Shown here piece after piece: positions 8,633 through 16,441 of a DNA stretch of 25,236 bases. The notes beneath the pieces are model-generated. The model worked only from the letters and a program-made list of their open reading frames with translations, searched no databases and was not told the origin of the DNA. Made by a program: the position numbers and the translations under genes. How positions within the stretch are numbered: position 1 is the first letter of the stretch; each line of letters opens with the position of its first letter. Source of the stretch: an uncultured Faecalibacterium sp. (lineage in GTDB: Bacteria; Bacillota; Clostridia; Oscillospirales; Ruminococcaceae); the NCBI GenBank assembly GCA_945982465.1, contig CAMFSB010000001.1:1-25236 (forward strand). The letters are read 5' to 3'.

Positions 8633-10130
8633 GGTGCTGCACCCGCCGGTCCAGCGCATGCGCGCCGTCCTGCGCGCCCATGCCGAACACGGTCACGTTG
8701 TTGAGCGACTGCTTTTTGGCGCGCAGCTTTTCGATCTCGCTCTTTTTGACCAGATAGCCGGTCACGCGCACCACATCGTTGTTCTCCAGATAGCCGGAGA
8801 AGTACCGCAGGCCGTTTTGGAACGACCCCTGAATGATGGGCAGGATGGCGTCCGGCGTTTTGAGGTAGGTCTCCTCAAATTTGAAAATGTCGCCCGTACC
8901 GGTGGGGAAATAGGGGTGGAACTGCTCGTTGACTTCCAGCTGTTCGAGCATGGTGGGCTCCACGCCGATGGGGATGCGGGTGCCGGGGGAATCGTCCATG
9001 CCGTCGGTATCAATGCCCACCTGCGCGTGCAGGCGGTAGCGGTGGCCGTAAGCGTCGCAGTAGGGCGCTTCGTGCGCGGCAACGCGCTGCTCGATCACAT
9101 CCATGATCCGCAGGCCCAGGTCCGTGGCTTCCTTGTTCAGGCCGAAGCCCTTTTTCTTGTCGGTAATGCCCAAAAGATGGTTGCAGCACTCGGCCAGGCC
9201 CACCACGCCGAACATGCCGGTGAAATTCTCCTGCTTGACAAAGCCCTCGGTGACGAGGAAGTTGGTCTTGAAGAAGCTGGACTGCTCCACAATGAACTTC
9301 ACGCGCTTGTCCATGTACTCCAGCTGCAGGTCGATGTGGCGCGGCAGCTCCCGCGTCAGGAAATCCTCGACGCTGGCAGCGCCCAGCGAGCACTCGTACA
9401 GGCGCAGGCGGGGCAGCGTGAACCCGCCGCCGCCGATGGACAGGCCGTTGTAGCACGAGGCGATGGCGTAGCGCTCGCCCCATTCCTTTACGAACATCCG
9501 GTGGTTGGCAAAGGAGGGCTTGGCGGTTTTGAGCATACATTTGACGCAGGCCAGGGCAAAATCATCACTGGTCTTTTCGGGGGCGTAGCGCAGCGTCAGG
9601 TTGGGGATGGCAAGCTGCATTTCCTCGGTCAGCTCCAGCAACAGCCGGCTGGTAACACTGTCCTCGGGGCCGATGTCGGCGTGGACGAAGGAATCGGTCT
9701 GCACCCGGTCGATGTTGCGCAAAAACAGGCCCAGCACCTTTTTGGTGTTGGCTCGGTGCTCCTTGAGGACGAACGGCTCCAGCAGCTTAGCCAGTTCGCC
9801 CTGATACACCGGGTAGCTGGTGATGGACGGAACGTGACAGTAAAAGATCTCCAGCACGTTCACGGCTTCCAGCAGGTCTTTGGGCGGCTGCAGCTGCAGG
9901 AAATCGCAGCCCTTTTTGAACAGCAGCTCATAGTCCGGGCAGATATAGCGCGGGCGGTACGGCATGACGCCTTCGTTCAGATCGCACAGCGCGCCCTTAG
10001 CCTTGGCCTCGTAATAGGCGTCGGAATAGCGCAGGCTGTCGTCGGTGCTCTCGCCCAGGCGGGCCAGCGCCAGAAGCTGCTGGTGGTAGGTCAGGGTCGG
10101 GTCCTGAATGATCTTCAGCGCTTCAGACAT
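8610..10130 (-). CDS. yjjI: YjjI-family glycyl-radical enzyme
   Basis: This 506-aa protein belongs to the short YjjI type of glycyl-radical enzymes, far smaller than pyruvate formate-lyase. The C-terminal RVTGYL motif places the radical on Gly458. SCYNGLSIGG in mid-protein gives Cys226 as the likely thiyl cysteine. The reaction of this family is not established as far as I know. It is an oxygen-sensitive cytoplasmic enzyme, in line with an obligate anaerobe. The start at 10130 has AAGGAGG about 9 nt upstream. It has its own consensus promoter and a structured leader. It sits downstream of a transaldolase-type gene in the same direction, and its activase overlaps its end. Residues after about 470 are poorly conserved and read into the activase start. 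Confidence 0.92.
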   Translation of the reverse strand: MSEALKIIQDPTLTYHQQLLALARLGESTDDSLRYSDAYYEAKAKGALCDLNEGVMPYRPRYICPDYELLFKKGCDFLQLQPPKDLLEAVNVLEIFYCHVPSITSYPVYQGELAKLLEPFVLKEHRANTKKVLGLFLRNIDRVQTDSFVHADIGPEDSVTSRLLLELTEEMQLAIPNLTLRYAPEKTSDDFALACVKCMLKTAKPSFANHRMFVKEWGERYAIASCYNGLSIGGGGFTLPRLRLYECSLGAASVEDFLTRELPRHIDLQLEYMDKRVKFIVEQSSFFKTNFLVTEGFVKQENFTGMFGVVGLAECCNHLLGITDKKKGFGLNKEATDLGLRIMDVIEQRVAAHEAPYCDAYGHRYRLHAQVGIDTDGMDDSPGTRIPIGVEPTMLEQLEVNEQFHPYFPTGTGDIFKFEETYLKTPDAILPIIQGSFQNGLRYFSGYLENNDVVRVTGYLVKKSEIEKLRAKKQSLNNVTVFGMGAQDGAHALDRRVQHHEESACQ

Positions 10131-10168
10131 AGAGTAATCCCTCCTTGAAACGGCATGATTTTACGGCC

Positions 10169-10229
10169 GCGCCAGGCCGGGAAACCGCTTCAAAGCCGCG
10201 CTTGCGCAGCCCCCCGCCCGGCCGGGCGC
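10169..10229 (-). promoter_or_regulatory. Structured 5' leader of the glycyl-radical gene
   Basis: Positions 10169-10181 and 10217-10229 are complementary at 12 of 13 positions and enclose a second hairpin (10195-10210). On the minus-strand transcript this would be a nested stem-loop, beginning about 15 nt after the predicted start site and ending 38 nt before the ATG. No U-run follows it, so it is not an ordinary terminator. It matches no riboswitch class I recognise. A simple mRNA-stabilising structure is equally possible. Confidence 0.45.
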
Positions 10230-10250
10230 AATTACACTTATATTACTATT

Positions 10251-10279
10251 TTTATACCGTAAATCGGGCAAAATGTCAA
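10251..10279 (-). promoter_or_regulatory. Consensus SigA promoter of the yjjI-yjjW unit
   Basis: Read on the minus strand, TTGACA (10274-10279), a 17-nt spacer and TATAAA (10251-10256) form a near-perfect promoter. The predicted start is near 10244, giving a leader of about 114 nt. It lies 56 nt beyond the transaldolase stop, with no clear terminator between, so read-through from the sugar operon may add to its output. Confidence 0.85.
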
Positions 10280-10335
10280 TTGCCTCAGCACGTTTCTCAC
10301 ACCGGCAGTTCTCCTGTTGTGCTTTGGGATTCTTG

Positions 10336-10995
10336 TTATGCACCGAACACTTTGATGTAATCGGCTTTGAACTTTTCAATACCCTGATCGGTCAGGGGAT
10401 GACGGATCATCTGCTCGATCACCTTATACGGGACAGTCGCAATGTCCGCCCCCGCCAGGGCGCAGTCGGTCACATGGATCGGGTTGCGCACCGATGCGGC
10501 AATGATCTGGGTGGTGATGTCCGGGTAGTTAGAGAAAATCTCACAGATGGACCGGATCAGGTCGATACCGGGCTGGGAGATGTCGTCCAGCCGGCCCAAA
10601 AACGGGCTGACATACGTCGCGCCCGCGCGGGCCGCCAGCAGCGCCTGGTTCGCGCTGAAGATCAGCGTGCAGTTGGTGGGGATGCCTTTGGCGGCAAGGG
10701 CCTTGATGGCTTTCAGCCCCTCGGCGGTCATCGGGATCTTGACCACCATGTGGGCCGGGTCCAGCGCGTAGATGGCTTCGCCCTCGGCGATCATGGTCCC
10801 GGCATCGGTGGTGGTCGCCTTGACCTCGCCGGAGATGGGGCCGTCCACAAAGCTGGCGATCTCGGCCAGCGTTTGGGCATAATCGCGGCCCTCTTTGGCG
10901 ATCAGGCTGGGGTTGGTGGTAACGCCGGCAATAACGCCCATATCATTGGCCTTGCGGATCTCGTCCACATTGGCCGTGTCGATAAAAAATTTCAT
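10336..10995 (-). CDS. fsa: Transaldolase / fructose-6-phosphate aldolase family
   Basis: This 219-aa class I aldolase is of the short MipB/TalC/FSA type. It opens with [26 protein letters not shown] follows at about 25-36, and the Schiff-base lysine is Lys86 in [15 protein letters not shown] and [11 protein letters not shown] are further family motifs. It would link pentose phosphates to glycolysis by three-carbon transfer, or cleave fructose 6-phosphate; sequence alone does not separate the two. AAAGGAG lies about 10 nt before the start, and the gap to the isomerase upstream is only 15 nt, so it is the last enzyme of the GH30-xylB operon. Confidence 0.93.
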   Translation of the reverse strand: MKFFIDTANVDEIRKANDMGVIAGVTTNPSLIAKEGRDYAQTLAEIASFVDGPISGEVKATTTDAGTMIAEGEAIYALDPAHMVVKIPMTAEGLKAIKALAAKGIPTNCTLIFSANQALLAARAGATYVSPFLGRLDDISQPGIDLIRSICEIFSNYPDITTQIIAASVRNPIHVTDCALAGADIATVPYKVIEQMIRHPLTDQGIEKFKADYIKVFGA

Positions 10996-11010
10996 GGTCG
11001 TGCGCTCCTT

Positions 11011-12501
11011 TTATTCATTCCACGGATTTTCGGTGGGGTACGGCAGGGTTTTGGGCTGGTTGTAGCCGATATCCGCCACGCCCAGGTACTTGAACACCTC
11101 GAACAGCGCCTTGCCGTAATGGCCAAAGGCCACCGCACCGTGGTGCGGGTAGCGCTTCTGGAGCAGCACATGGCGGTAAAAGCGCCCCATCTCCGGGATG
11201 GCGAACACCCCGATGCCGCCAAAGCTGCGGGTGGCCACCGGCAGCACCTCGCCCTGGGCGATGTAGGCACGCAGCGTGCCCTCACTGTCGCACTGCAGGC
11301 GGAAGAACGTAATGTCCGACGCGGCGATATCGCCCTCCAGCGTGCCGCGGGTAAAGTCCGGCGTGCCGCCGTTTTCCAGCAGGCGGTTCTGGATGAGCTG
11401 GTACTTCACCGCGCGGTCAGCGCACATCTTGCAGCTGGGCGTGTTGCCGCAGTGGAAGCCCATAAACGTATCGGTCAGCGCGTAGCCGTAGCGGGAAATG
11501 TCGTCCTCGTCGTAGATGTACCGGGGCACCGAGTTGTTGATGTCCAGCAGGGTGACCGTGTCGCCGGAGACGCACAGGCCGATGTACTCGCTCAGCGCGC
11601 CGTAAATATCCACCTCGCAGGCCACCGGGATGCCGCGGGACGCCAGACGGCTGTTGACATAGCATGGCTCAAAGCCGAACTGCGAGGGGAACGCGGGCCA
11701 GCATTTATCCGCAAAGGCCACATACTGCCGGCTGCCCTTGTGCTGCTCGGCCCAGTCCAGCAGCGTCAGCTCGAACTGCGCCATGCGGGCCATCAGGTCG
11801 GGGTAGTAGCGGCCCTCGCCCATCTCGGCGGCCATGTCGGCGCAGACGGCGGGGATGCGATCGTCCCCGGCGTGGGCCTTGTAGGCCACCAGCAGGTCCA
11901 GCTCGCTGTTTTCCTCCACCTCAACGCCCAGCTCATACAGCCCCCTGATGGGGGCGTTGCAGGCAAAGAAGTCCTGCGGGCGGGGGCCGAAGGTGATGAT
12001 CTTCAGCCCTTTCAGGCCCAGCACCGTGCGGGCGATGGGGATGAATTCCGCCATTTTGCCGGCGATCTCTTCGGCGGCGCCCACCGGATATTCAGGGATA
12101 TAGCCTTTCAGATGACGCATGCCCAGGTTGTACGAGCAGTTCAGCATGCCGCAGTACGCGTCGCCCCGGCCGTTGATCAGGTCGCCGTCGCCTTCGGCGG
12201 CCGCCACAAACATGCACGGACCGTCAAAGTATTGGGCGATCAGGGTCTCGGGCGTTTCGGGGCCGAAGTTGCCCAGAAACACCGTCAGCGCATTGCAGCC
12301 CGCGGCTTTTACATCCGCCACGGCGGCCAGCATGTCCCGCTCGTTTTCGACGGTAACGGGGCACTGGTACACCGGCAGGCCCTGCTGCTCACAGCAGGAC
12401 GCCACGGCGGCGCGCCGTTTTTCGGACAGGGAGATGGGGAAGCAGTCGCGGGAGACCGCGATCAGCCCCAGCTTTACTTCGGGGATGTTTGCAGATTTCA
12501 T
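11011..12501 (-). CDS. L-fucose/L-arabinose isomerase family protein
   Basis: This 496-aa protein has the layout of the fucose/arabinose isomerase superfamily: two Rossmann-like N-terminal domains (FLGNFGPETPE at about 76-86) and a C-terminal barrel. Glu296 (ACEVDIYGA) and Asp320 (LLDINN) have the 24-residue spacing of the metal ligands Glu337 and Asp361 of E. coli FucI, as I recall them. It should interconvert an aldose and a ketose with Mn2+. With a xylulokinase-like kinase and a transaldolase beside it, a pentose is the most likely substrate, but L-fucose or a rarer sugar is not excluded. AGGAGG lies just before the ATG at 12501. The open frame continues upstream to 13104, but that part is antisense-like sequence inside the DUF4867 gene. 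Confidence 0.85.
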   Translation of the reverse strand: MKSANIPEVKLGLIAVSRDCFPISLSEKRRAAVASCCEQQGLPVYQCPVTVENERDMLAAVADVKAAGCNALTVFLGNFGPETPETLIAQYFDGPCMFVAAAEGDGDLINGRGDAYCGMLNCSYNLGMRHLKGYIPEYPVGAAEEIAGKMAEFIPIARTVLGLKGLKIITFGPRPQDFFACNAPIRGLYELGVEVEENSELDLLVAYKAHAGDDRIPAVCADMAAEMGEGRYYPDLMARMAQFELTLLDWAEQHKGSRQYVAFADKCWPAFPSQFGFEPCYVNSRLASRGIPVACEVDIYGALSEYIGLCVSGDTVTLLDINNSVPRYIYDEDDISRYGYALTDTFMGFHCGNTPSCKMCADRAVKYQLIQNRLLENGGTPDFTRGTLEGDIAASDITFFRLQCDSEGTLRAYIAQGEVLPVATRSFGGIGVFAIPEMGRFYRHVLLQKRYPHHGAVAFGHYGKALFEVFKYLGVADIGYNQPKTLPYPTENPWNE

Positions 12502-12553
12502 AATAACCTCCTGTTTTGCCTGTTTGAGTGGATCGGATGCAATACATACGGAA

Positions 12554-12594
12554 CGCGGCCGCCCTGCGCTGCTCAAAGCGGGGCGGTGGCCGCG
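12554..12594 (-). other. Intercistronic hairpin between DUF4867 and isomerase genes
   Basis: The 94-nt gap 12502-12595 is the largest inside this operon. Positions 12554-12564 pair with 12581-12594 as an 11-bp stem with a 3-nt bulge, and the loop can pair further. No T-run follows, so it is more likely an mRNA processing or stability element than a terminator. No promoter consensus is seen. Confidence 0.4.
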
Positions 12595-12595
12595 C

Positions 12596-13231
12596 TTATT
12601 CTTCGGAAAGGTCGATGTTGCGGCCCAAAAGCCCCACAAAGGCGCCCTGCGCGGCCTCGGCGCTGTCCGGGTGGGCCAGCAGCCACTTGTTGCGCGCCCA
12701 GAGCAGGGCGTCCTCCCCGCCGGAGGGGGGCAGGGCAGGCTTTGCGGTGTTGGTGCCTTTCGGCAGGGCCACCAGCACCCGGAAGCCCCGGGCCGGGTCG
12801 ACATGGCAGGGCGCGTAGTGCAGCGTGGTGGCGTAAATCTCCACCAGCACCCCAGCCGGAACGCGGAACGCCCGGACCTTTGCGGTGTCCAGCCTCCCGT
12901 TTTCCACCTCGTCCAGCCGGGCCAGCAGCAGGATGAAGTCCTCCGTGCCCAGGTTGAACTCGCTGTCCCGGTGGTATTCCAGGCAGTTGAGCCGGGTATT
13001 GTGGCCGTTGCACCAGCCCAGCTGGCAGGGCATGCCGCCAAAAAGGTGATCCTGCACCGCCTGCGCGGCAGGCAGGCTTTGCAGCAGCGGCTCCTCCGGC
13101 ACATAGCCCACGCCGCCGGGCAGGGGCGTTGTGCGCAGCGCCGCCAAAATGGACTGCTTTTCCGCGTCCAGACCGGTCACCACCCGGCCATAGGATTTGA
13201 ACGCGGGGCCAAAAACCGAACATACATTCAT
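12596..13231 (-). CDS. DUF4867 family protein
   Basis: This 211-aa protein starts MNVCSVFGPAFKSYGRVV and resembles the DUF4867 family. Mid-protein it has CQLGWCNGHNTRLNCLEYHRD, FNLGTEDFILLLA, VPAGVLVEIYATTLHYAPC and GFRVLVALPKGTN. The order of short beta-rich segments with His/Glu pairs suggests a cupin-like barrel, perhaps a mutarotase or epimerase helper; that is inference and no activity is claimed. Its ATG overlaps the kinase stop (ATGA, 13228-13231), with GGAGG of the kinase end as Shine-Dalgarno, so it is translationally coupled to the kinase. Its place between kinase and isomerase implies a role in the same sugar pathway. Confidence 0.8.
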   Translation of the reverse strand: MNVCSVFGPAFKSYGRVVTGLDAEKQSILAALRTTPLPGGVGYVPEEPLLQSLPAAQAVQDHLFGGMPCQLGWCNGHNTRLNCLEYHRDSEFNLGTEDFILLLARLDEVENGRLDTAKVRAFRVPAGVLVEIYATTLHYAPCHVDPARGFRVLVALPKGTNTAKPALPPSGGEDALLWARNKWLLAHPDSAEAAQGAFVGLLGRNIDLSEE

Positions 13232-14694
13232 TGAACTACCTCCCTGAGTGCCGGATAAAGGGCGTGCCATTTCCGGTAGCGTTCTTCGTAGGCGGCGGTC
13301 AGCGCCGGGTCCGGCTCGGTAACGCTTTGCACGCGGGTAAGCGCCGCAGCGCAGGCGCCCACATCCGGGTAGGCCCCGCAGGTCACCGCCGCCAGCATAG
13401 CCCCACCGTAGCCGGGGCCCTGTTCGGTCTGGGGCAGCTCCAGCGGGATGCCCAGCACGTTGGCCAGAATGGTGCGCCACAGCGGACTTTTTGCCCCGCC
13501 GCCGCAGATGCGGCTGCGCTCGACGGCAACGCCCTGCGCCCGGGCGATCTCCACACAATCCCGGATGGCAAAGGCCACGCCCTCCAAAACGGCCTGGGTC
13601 ATGTCGGCGCGGGCGGTGTCCATCCGCAGGCCGATAAACGCGCCCCGGGCAGCCGGGTCGTTGTGAGGGCTGCGCTCGCCCATCAGATAAGGCAGGAAGT
13701 AAACATCGTTCTTCCCCAGCTTATCCGGTGTAATCGGGCTTTGCTCGGCGGCGAAGTCCGCCGTGCGCAGGATATCCTCCATCCACCATTTGTTGCAGCT
13801 GGCTGCCGACAGGATGCAGCCCATCAGGTGCCAGCCGCCGTCCGCGTGGGCAAAGCTGTGCAGCGCGCTGCGGCTGTCGGCCAAAAAGCGGTTGCTGGTG
13901 ATAAACACCGTGCCTGAGGTGCCCAGGCTGATGTTGCACCCGCCGTTGCCCACCACGCCGCAGCCCACGGCCGCGGCGGCGTTGTCGCCGGCGCCCGCGC
14001 AGACCACCACCCCTTCGGGCAGGCCCAGCGCGGCGGCCATTTCCGGCTTTACAGTGCCCACCGGCTGCCAGCTTTCGTACAGGCGGGGCAGCTGGGCTTC
14101 GGCCAGGCCGCAGAGGGCCAGCATTTCTTTGCTCCAGCAGCGGCGTCTCACATCCAGCAGCAGCATGCCGGAGGCGTCGGAGCAATCGGTGCAGTGCACA
14201 CCTGTGAGCCGGTAGTTGATGTAATCCTTGGGCAGCATGACTTTGCAAATGCGGGCAAAGTGGTCCGGCTCGTGCTCGCGCAGCCACAGGAGTTTTGGGG
14301 CGGTAAAGCCCGCAAACGCGATGTTGCCGGTGCGCTCCAGCAGCACATCGCGGCCGACCGGCCCGTTCAGGTATTCCACCTGCCGCTGGGTGCGGCCGTC
14401 GTTCCACAAAATCGCCGGGCGGATGACCCTGTCATCCTCGTCCAGCACCACCAGGCCGTGCATCTGCCCGCCTGCGCCAATGCCTGCCACCTGCGATGCG
14501 TCAAAGCCCCGCAGCAGCTCCGGCACGCCGGCCAGCACGGCCTGCATCCAGTCCTCCGGGTTCTGCTGGCTCCAGCCGGGCTGCGGAAATTCCAGCGGGT
14601 ATTCTTTTGTAACGATGTTCAGGATGCTGCCGCCCTGGTCCATCAGCAGCAGCTTGCAGGCCGAGGTGCCAAGGTCGATGCCGATCAGATACAT
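13228..14694 (-). CDS. xylB: Xylulokinase-like FGGY carbohydrate kinase
   Basis: This 488-aa FGGY-family kinase phosphorylates a ketose, most likely D-xylulose, with ATP. The first phosphate-loop segment is IGIDLGTSACK (4-14). QMHGLV (77-82) is the xylulokinase substrate motif. GAGDN carries the catalytic base Asp237, and ISLGTSGTVF and GGGAKSPLWR are the second-domain motifs. The start at 14694 (MYLIGIDLG) has AAAGGAG 8 nt upstream; an in-frame ATG at 14718 would add eight residues and lies before that Shine-Dalgarno. It lies 31 nt downstream of the GH30 gene and overlaps DUF4867. Xylulokinases are hard to separate from fuculo- or ribulokinases by eye, so the substrate is moderately sure. 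Confidence 0.88.
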   Translation of the reverse strand: MYLIGIDLGTSACKLLLMDQGGSILNIVTKEYPLEFPQPGWSQQNPEDWMQAVLAGVPELLRGFDASQVAGIGAGGQMHGLVVLDEDDRVIRPAILWNDGRTQRQVEYLNGPVGRDVLLERTGNIAFAGFTAPKLLWLREHEPDHFARICKVMLPKDYINYRLTGVHCTDCSDASGMLLLDVRRRCWSKEMLALCGLAEAQLPRLYESWQPVGTVKPEMAAALGLPEGVVVCAGAGDNAAAAVGCGVVGNGGCNISLGTSGTVFITSNRFLADSRSALHSFAHADGGWHLMGCILSAASCNKWWMEDILRTADFAAEQSPITPDKLGKNDVYFLPYLMGERSPHNDPAARGAFIGLRMDTARADMTQAVLEGVAFAIRDCVEIARAQGVAVERSRICGGGAKSPLWRTILANVLGIPLELPQTEQGPGYGGAMLAAVTCGAYPDVGACAAALTRVQSVTEPDPALTAAYEERYRKWHALYPALREVVQ

Positions 14695-14725
14695 AGGCTG
14701 TCTCCTTTCGCTGTACAAAGCGCTG

Positions 14726-16192
14726 TTACAGCAGGATCGTGCTGATCGTCCCCGCGGGGATCACGAACCGCACCACTTTGCCCTGCATGCGGATCGCATA
14801 GCCCGCGTCCTTATGGCCGCGGTTGAGCGCAACGACCGCAATGCTCCCATCCGGGTTTTGGGCGGCCGTCAGCTCCACCCGGTCGTCACCCCGCGAAAGG
14901 CCGATCCGCCGCGCGCCGGGGCGGATAAAGCGGGAAAAATGGCCGATGACCGCCAGGGTCATCGTTTCGCGGTAGCCGCCGTGCTCATCGTCGCCCACCG
15001 GCGCGCTGAAGCCGTAGGGCACATGGCGCGGGCCGCCGGCCGCGTCCACGCACAGGTTCCAGTCGATCCAGCGGTTCATTCCGTGGTTCAGCCCCCCGAT
15101 AATGTCGTGGGCGTAGGCCTGCGCATCCTCCAGCTCCACCTCTGCAGCGCTCAGAACCCCCACAGCGGGCGCGCAGAACCGGCCGCCCTGCCCCGGGGGA
15201 TGCAGCGCGCAGCATTCGCTGGACATCAGCTTCAGCTGCGGGAAGCAGTCGTGCGTCATGCCCACCGCCTCAAAGTGGTCGCCGGAATACCAGTGGAACG
15301 CAATGCCCTCCACCATTTTTTCGGTGGTTTCGTCCAGCACCTCGCGGCTGAACTCGTACACGCGCTCCTTGTTGTGGTCCCAGATATACAGGCCCACTTT
15401 TCCCAGCAAGCCCGCCGCCTGGAATGCCGGGTACAGGTGGTCGCGCAAAAAGGCCTTTTGCTGCTGGGCGCTCCACACACAGCTGTCCCACATGGTCGCG
15501 GCAATGGATTCGTTTTGCAGTGTGAGCATGGTGACGGGCACGCCCTCGGCCAGATATGCCTGAATGTAGCGCACCAGATACCTCGCCCAGTCGCCGTAAT
15601 GCTCCGGCTTGAGCCGGCCGCCGTTGCAGCGGGACGGCTGCTCGTAATCCACCGGCTTTACGCCGGCCACAGAACCGCCGTACACCACGGCGTCATTGCT
15701 GGGGCGCTCGGGCGGCGTTTTCCACTGTTTGGGCGGCGACCAGGGGCTGAGCAACACGCTGACCGGCTCCGCCGAGATCGCCAGAATGTCCCGCAGCATC
15801 GGCAGCATATACTGCTGGTCACGCTTCAGGGTAAAGGTGGCAAATTCCGGGTCGGCCAGCGGGTCGGCCACTGCCTGGTATTCGTCCAGCGAGTAATCGC
15901 AGCTGTCGATGTGCATCCGCACAAAGCGGTAGTGCATCCCGTCGGGGCCGAAATATTCCTGCAAAAGCCGGCGCCGGTTCTCCTGCGTCATGCCGGCGTA
16001 GAGATAGCCGACCGAGTCCGTCACGGCCCCGCCAAAACCCTCGATCTCCTGATAGGTCAGTTCCGGGTACAGGTTGATGACCCCGGATTCCAGATGCTGC
16101 GGCTCATCCTTTTCCCAGGTGACGGCGAGCGCCGTGCGCTCCTGCACCGGCTTGCCGTTTACCGCAAACGTTGTGATCTGTGCTGCCTGCAT
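14726..16192 (-). CDS. GH30 family glycoside hydrolase
   Basis: This 488-aa retaining beta-glycosidase of clan A has an (alpha/beta)8 barrel with a side beta-domain. EIEGFGGAVTDS (49-60) is the family signature near the start of the barrel. VLLSPWSPPKQWK follows. TLQNE gives the acid/base Glu228 and LMSSE the nucleophile Glu326. The final 75 residues are the beta-sandwich. There is no signal peptide, so it acts on imported oligosaccharides. GH30 includes beta-glucosidase, beta-xylosidase and beta-1,6-glucanase activities. The xylulokinase and isomerase behind it favour a xylose-releasing role, but that is inference. GAGGAG lies about 8 nt upstream. It is the first gene of the operon, under the AraC-type control region. 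Confidence 0.92.
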   Translation of the reverse strand: MQAAQITTFAVNGKPVQERTALAVTWEKDEPQHLESGVINLYPELTYQEIEGFGGAVTDSVGYLYAGMTQENRRRLLQEYFGPDGMHYRFVRMHIDSCDYSLDEYQAVADPLADPEFATFTLKRDQQYMLPMLRDILAISAEPVSVLLSPWSPPKQWKTPPERPSNDAVVYGGSVAGVKPVDYEQPSRCNGGRLKPEHYGDWARYLVRYIQAYLAEGVPVTMLTLQNESIAATMWDSCVWSAQQQKAFLRDHLYPAFQAAGLLGKVGLYIWDHNKERVYEFSREVLDETTEKMVEGIAFHWYSGDHFEAVGMTHDCFPQLKLMSSECCALHPPGQGGRFCAPAVGVLSAAEVELEDAQAYAHDIIGGLNHGMNRWIDWNLCVDAAGGPRHVPYGFSAPVGDDEHGGYRETMTLAVIGHFSRFIRPGARRIGLSRGDDRVELTAAQNPDGSIAVVALNRGHKDAGYAIRMQGKVVRFVIPAGTISTILL

Positions 16193-16278
16193 GGCTTTTT
16201 ATCTCCTCTCCCCCGTGCGATAAGAACGTATAAGGCTCTGCCCCCCGCAAAAGCGCGGGCCGCAGCGGCAGTTTCGGG

Positions 16279-16313
16279 GCAAAACGCCGCCGGGCCGGGC
16301 ATGTCTGTTTTGC
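16279..16313. repeat. Inverted repeat over the GH30 operon start site
   Basis: GCAAAAC (16279-16285) and GTTTTGC (16307-16313) form 7-bp perfect arms 21 nt apart. The right arm begins 3 bp beyond the -10 element and covers the predicted start near 16310. It could be an operator or a stabilising hairpin at the mRNA 5' end. Confidence 0.4.
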
Positions 16314-16316
16314 CTG

Positions 16317-16345
16317 AGTATACCCGGCCCGCGCCGGGATTTCCT
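16317..16345 (-). promoter_or_regulatory. Activator-type promoter of the GH30-xylB operon
   Basis: On the minus strand a perfect -10 TATACT lies at 16317-16322, but at 17 nt spacing the -35 position (16340-16345) reads AGGAAA, far from TTGACA. A good -10 with a poor -35 next to repeated activator sites is typical of an activator-dependent promoter. The leader is about 118 nt. Confidence 0.65.
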
Positions 16346-16346
16346 T

Positions 16347-16377
16347 GACAAATTTCCGGTTTTATTAGACAAATTTC
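16347..16377 (-). promoter_or_regulatory. Two direct repeats 21 bp apart, AraC-type activator site
   Basis: The 10-mer GACAAATTTC occurs at 16347-16356 and again at 16368-16377 (GAAATTTGTC on the coding strand). The 21-bp start-to-start distance is two helical turns, the spacing of half-sites bound by AraC-family proteins. The inner copy lies 1 bp from the -35 position. The AraC-type gene lies immediately upstream. Confidence 0.7.
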
Positions 16378-16406
16378 ATCTCGTCTGAACTTCCAGAGCA
16401 AAGCAC

Positions 16407-16437
16407 AAAAAAGCACGGCGCCCATTGGGCACCGTGC
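16407..16437 (-). terminator. Terminator of the AraC-type regulator gene
   Basis: On the minus strand GCACGGTGCCC and GGGCGCCGTGC pair as an 11-bp stem with one G-T wobble and a 3-nt loop. Six T residues follow (AAAAAA at 16407-16412 on the plus strand). It begins 5 nt after the regulator stop codon, so the regulator and the GH30 operon are separate transcripts. Confidence 0.92.
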
Positions 16438-16441
16438 CAAA

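Noticed and set aside
8876..8886. CAAATTT-like sequence in the glycyl-radical gene as another AraC-type half-site
   Set aside because: Only seven bases match the motif and there is no partner at 21 bp; it is ordinary coding sequence.
10273..12936. Plus-strand open frame of 887 codons
   Set aside because: It is antisense to the transaldolase, isomerase and DUF4867 genes and contains no motif; it reflects G+C-rich codon bias.
12502..13104. N-terminal extension of the isomerase frame to 697 codons
   Set aside because: The extra 201 codons overlap the DUF4867 gene in another frame and have an Arg/Pro/Cys-rich composition; AGGAGG before the ATG at 12501 fixes the true start.
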